From positions 1 through 41,015 of IMG/VR virus record IMGVR_UViG_3300022752_000150: a stretch of DNA of 41,015 nucleotides. One strand, written 5' to 3'. Below the pieces are notes generated by a model that ran no database searches, was not told where the DNA came from, and worked only from the letters and a program-made list of their open reading frames with translations. Source of the stretch: a virus. The stretch's first letter is position 1. The number at the start of each line of letters is the position of its first letter. A program made the position numbers and the translations under genes. This document shows, in pieces, positions 38,301 to 41,015 of this stretch.

Positions 38301-41015
38301 AATCAAAATATTGAAAGATTTAAAAATGGAATCGTTGTTGATTCATTTAAAGGGCATTCGGTTGCTGATGTTACAAATGATGATTACGCAGCTTCAATTG
38401 ATACTGTAAATAAAGAACTGAGACCATCATACAATATTTCTCCACATACTTTAACCTTTGATTCGGCTAATTCTTCAAACTTTACAAGAACTGGTTCATT
38501 AGTTACTGCAAATTCTACGCCACTTACGTTTATCGATCAACCAAAAGCTTCAAAATCTATAAATGTAAACCCCTTTAATGTCATCAATTATCTTGGCAAA
38601 TTAAAACTTAGCCCATCATCAGATATTTGGGTTGACGAAAATACCGCGCCCGATGTTTTAATTAACATTGGAGGTGATCGTGATGCTTGGCAATTAATTA
38701 CGGATCGACTTCCGGTTGGTTATGAATGGAATTCTTGGCAAACAATTTGGACTGGAAACGATGTAAGTAGTTCTCAAGCTTGGCAAGGCCGAAATTTAGT
38801 AGAAACAACCACTGTAACAACAAATCAAGGTCAAACAAGAAGCGGTATTATTTCAAGAGTTGTACCACAAACAATTACACAATCAATTGGTGATCGTGTA
38901 GTCGATGTTTCAATTGTTCCTTTTATGAGAACAATTAATATTCTTTTTGTTGGAACTGATTTTAAACCAAACACAGCTCTTTATCCGTTTTTTGACGGAA
39001 CTTCGATAGATAATTATGTTGGCGACCGTGTAAACAAATATTTTTTGACATCCAATAATATTGGATTTAATGTTAATTATAGCAATCCAGAAGTTATAAC
39101 AGTTAGAGATAAATCAAATTCATCAAATGTTGCGAACGGTGTAGTTGTTCACACATCAAATAATATTGTATATTTGACAAATATGGTCATCAATACAGCA
39201 TTTAACTTCTCTACTGTAAATATTGCCAATTTACAACTTATTGGCGATCAAACGGCTTTAACATACAATGTTGCATCTTATGAACACAACGGCGGAAACG
39301 TAAACACAGCTACTGCTAATACTGTAACACTTCGTCTTGATGCTCTTAATGCTAGCAATCAAAACACAATTAACGGTTCAGTTCTTTTTATTACGCAAGG
39401 CACTGGTGCTGGTCAAAATGCTACAATTATTGCTTATAATACATCAACAAGAGTAGCCAATATTTCTGGAACATGGTCAACAACACCAGATGCAACATCA
39501 CAATACGGTATTGGTCGTATAACAACTGATCCAGCTGGTTCTATTGTGGGCATTTTTACAATTCCAAGTGGAACATTTAGAGTAGGTGAAAAACAATTTC
39601 GTTTAACTGATACATCAACGGGTGATATTCCAAGTTCTTCAACAAACGGCGATACATCATTTTTCGCACAGGGTGTTTTACAAACAAAACAAGAAACAAT
39701 TCTTTCGGTTGTTTCACCTACAATACAAAGAACAGCCGTAAGTGACAGTCGTGTAATTACAAACAGCACAAGTTCTACTCGTGTTATTCAAACAATTAAT
39801 TGGTCTGATCCATTATCACAAACATTTTTAATTAGCCCACAACAATACCCACAGGGCTTATTTTTATCTAAAATTAGGTTATGTTTTAAAACAAAAGATG
39901 ATACTGTTCCTATTACATTACAAATTCGTCCAACAGTAAACGGTTACCCATCAAGTTCAGTTGTTTATCCATTTTCTACTGTATCTTTAACACCAGATAA
40001 AGTTAAAACATCTGCAAGTCCAGACATGGATAATGTAAATAAATATACTGAATTTGTTTTTGATGCGCCGGTTTATTTACAATCGGGTGAACATTCTTTT
40101 GTTCTTCTTGCTAATTCAAACAAATATGAAGCTTATATTGCTGAAATTGGTAAATTAGACATTGTATCTGGCCGACAAATTTCTGAACAACCTTATGGTG
40201 GTTCATTGTTTTTGTCGCAAAATGGCTCAACGTGGAGCGCCGATCAAACTTCTGATATGATGTTTCGTTTATATCGTAATAGTTATAATACAAATTCAGT
40301 TACGGCACAATTTTTAGTTAATAAACCAGCTACAAATGTGCCCTATGAAGTTGCACATTTAATTACTTCAGATGTAACTGTTGCAAATACTTCATTATCT
40401 TATCGATTTAATTCACAAAAAGCGGACGGATCTGGTTTTGCCGGTCTTACATCGATTACGCCATTGAAAAATTTTGAAATCACTGACGGTATTGGCAGAA
40501 TTCTTAATTCAACATTAAATACAACATTTACTCTTGTTGGCACAATGTCAACTTTAAGTGATGATGTTACACCAATGATTGATATTTCTCGTGTGGCTGT
40601 TCTTGCAATTGAAAATAAAATTAATAATCTTGGCCTTTCAAATACTGACATTGTAATTTCAAATGTTGGCTCAGGTTATGCTAACTCTTCCGACATTACT
40701 GTTACAATTTCTGGTGGCGGTGGCTCTGGTGCTACAGCTGTGGTCAATGTTGTTTCAAATACCGTGAATGCTGTTTACATTACAGCTGCAGGTTCTGGTT
40801 ACACAAGTTCACCGACAATTACATTAACACCCGGCTCTGGTGGTGGCACTAATGCAGCTGTATCTTACATTGGTGAAACTGAAAAATCTGGCGGCAACGG
40901 AAGAGCAAAATATATTACTCGTCGTGTAACTTTGGCTGATGGCTTTGATTCGGGCGACCTTCGTGTTTACCTTCGTGCTAATAAACCATCGGGTACCAAC
41001 CTTTTCGTTTATTAT
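35355..41015 (+). CDS. Giant baseplate/fibre structural protein (DUF4815-like), 3' end outside window
   Basis: The frame starts at ATG 35355 with AGAGGA upstream and stays open to the last base, so at least 1887 residues are present. The N-terminus is typical of a phage family I know as DUF4815: [60 protein letters not shown] and [19 protein letters not shown] central [20 protein letters not shown] helix and GWEWNSWQT-like region follow. The visible end has glycine-rich repeats ([40 protein letters not shown]) and an [20 protein letters not shown] module. The position after gp8 is that of T4 gp9/gp10, so it may fill the wedge-to-fibre connector role. Confidence 0.85.
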   Translation, partial: MALNTNFNVNPYYEDFDEAKKYLRLLFKPGFAVQARELTQIQTILQKQVERFGNHIFQNGSVVTGGQFFLQDATYLKLNSVYGATDVVANNFIGKTILSSDETKRAQVIKAYATDVGTGDPITLMVKQIYGSAFIPSETIKTSEVSPSFANISTSGVGTGQTFSVNEGVFYYDGFFIQNDAQTVAVSKYTNTTANARIGFEITESIVTNNSDTSLLDPAQNASNYQAPGADRYKINLVLATRSLASTDDTRFIELALVEDGQIVRENKYPIYSVLEDTLARRTFDESGNYTVRDFRISLNTNSANSAQTNIVMSPGKAYVYGYEFETNGPTTITTDKPRTTASVANKRLTADYGNFVFTTNHFGSFPINSLTTVDLHCVNTASINTTSTATISNTKIGTIRVKSIAYESASNTSNGSTYVYRSYLFDANVGSITGTVNSATSTSLTLANSVAGNVFSTVNDAYTGAKLRITSGLGSGEAQKIITGFTGSTQTINVSPAFTTTPNNASIFSIDFEFNDVESLANFSSTTKIAAADISIRSKDLATTYDDVYISDAALEPLIFRLGQEYVANSTIADLSFSYKRLYASQSFSANDSPALTLGTGEDIASATSSSAKAENYYIVVTSAGTSPYSVGQVIPVDKFSVSTGTKKVTVTNGGNMTANIIATIDVSTISQKNKTYVTKNTTIQTASSSDRIDVFGNSALFIFPSNGQCHIANTFVKKVPGQIQSLFMSDIIEITSILDFGSNGISQANSTYASNVTTKYTFNNGQKDSFYDHSFIKLNPGQSAPSGNIVVFFNRFTSSGAGFFTVDSYSGIAYGNIPIYSSPTNNSLYNLRDCLDFRPVRSDAAASGGSAVVFDVTPATTGPKIPENGSDIILDYQYYLPRVDKIVLDKTKKFEIIKGVPSLTPLPPNDSSTGMTLFILSYSPYLDDIKDVNIQGINHRRYTMRDIGSLESRIENLEYYTSLSLLEQDALAKQDLTILDNQNIERFKNGIVVDSFKGHSVADVTNDDYAASIDTVNKELRPSYNISPHTLTFDSANSSNFTRTGSLVTANSTPLTFIDQPKASKSINVNPFNVINYLGKLKLSPSSDIWVDENTAPDVLINIGGDRDAWQLITDRLPVGYEWNSWQTIWTGNDVSSSQAWQGRNLVETTTVTTNQGQTRSGIISRVVPQTITQSIGDRVVDVSIVPFMRTINILFVGTDFKPNTALYPFFDGTSIDNYVGDRVNKYFLTSNNIGFNVNYSNPEVITVRDKSNSSNVANGVVVHTSNNIVYLTNMVINTAFNFSTVNIANLQLIGDQTALTYNVASYEHNGGNVNTATANTVTLRLDALNASNQNTINGSVLFITQGTGAGQNATIIAYNTSTRVANISGTWSTTPDATSQYGIGRITTDPAGSIVGIFTIPSGTFRVGEKQFRLTDTSTGDIPSSSTNGDTSFFAQGVLQTKQETILSVVSPTIQRTAVSDSRVITNSTSSTRVIQTINWSDPLSQTFLISPQQYPQGLFLSKIRLCFKTKDDTVPITLQIRPTVNGYPSSSVVYPFSTVSLTPDKVKTSASPDMDNVNKYTEFVFDAPVYLQSGEHSFVLLANSNKYEAYIAEIGKLDIVSGRQISEQPYGGSLFLSQNGSTWSADQTSDMMFRLYRNSYNTNSVTAQFLVNKPATNVPYEVAHLITSDVTVANTSLSYRFNSQKADGSGFAGLTSITPLKNFEITDGIGRILNSTLNTTFTLVGTMSTLSDDVTPMIDISRVAVLAIENKINNLGLSNTDIVISNVGSGYANSSDITVTISGGGGSGATAVVNVVSNTVNAVYITAAGSGYTSSPTITLTPGSGGGTNAAVSYIGETEKSGGNGRAKYITRRVTLADGFDSGDLRVYLRANKPSGTNLFVYY

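Noticed and set aside
1-41015. CRISPR arrays, integrase, transposase or attachment sites
   Set aside because: None were seen; the gene content is that of a lytic T4-like phage.

Overview
The window is a contiguous piece of an AT-rich, T4-like (contractile-tailed, Straboviridae/cyanophage-type) phage genome. The evidence is the order and sequence of T4 core genes: rnh, 33, 59 and 32 on the replication/late-control side, and 26, 54/19-like, 2-like, 4, 48, 53, 27-like, 5, 25, 6, 7-like, 8 and a giant baseplate/fibre protein on the tail side. The host is not directly visible. The phage carries a circularly permuted tmRNA gene whose tag reads ANDERFILAA, which is closest to tags of Betaproteobacteria, so I infer a betaproteobacterial (probably aquatic) host with moderate confidence.

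Layout. 1-3110: the 3' part of a large, low-complexity putative structural or adhesin protein, then small membrane and coiled-coil proteins. 3110-5550: two conserved unknowns and the T4 RNase H (5' exonuclease). 5550-12440: an accessory block between rnh and gene 33, which sit close together in T4. It holds a GT2 glycosyltransferase, a SWIM zinc-finger protein, many small unknown proteins, a PD-(D/E)XK exonuclease, a permuted two-piece tmRNA (about 10850-11190) and a SleB-like cell-wall hydrolase with a signal peptide. Strong sigma70-type promoters (TTGACA/TATAAT) are concentrated here. 12439-15355: late co-activator gp33, helicase loader gp59, an antisense free-standing GIY-YIG homing endonuclease with its own T4-type late promoter, a HAD nucleotidase and the ssDNA-binding protein gp32. 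A bidirectional terminator follows. 15379-20651 (minus strand): head completion gp4, a gp2-like protein, a gp19/54-like tube protein, gp26 with a candidate programmed -1 frameshift, and a tape-measure/tail-lysozyme protein. 20680-41015 (plus strand): a densely packed baseplate operon from gp48 to an unfinished giant protein.

How the genes fit together. Early/accessory genes use host-like sigma70 promoters. Late genes appear to use NATAAATA (the T4 gp55/gp33/gp45-type late promoter), in keeping with a gene 33 in the window. The divergent tail operons at about 20650 share a palindromic late-promoter sequence. Several promoters lie so close to start codons that leaderless mRNAs are possible.

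Most notable: the phage-encoded permuted tmRNA; a slippery TTTTTTC that would fuse gp26 to a 64-residue extension just before the tape-measure gene; an unassigned three-way-junction RNA at about 9252-9336; a perfect 11-bp dyad over the promoter and start codon of the SWIM gene; three tandem 11-mers in the gene 32 leader; and related glycine-rich beta repeats in five baseplate proteins.
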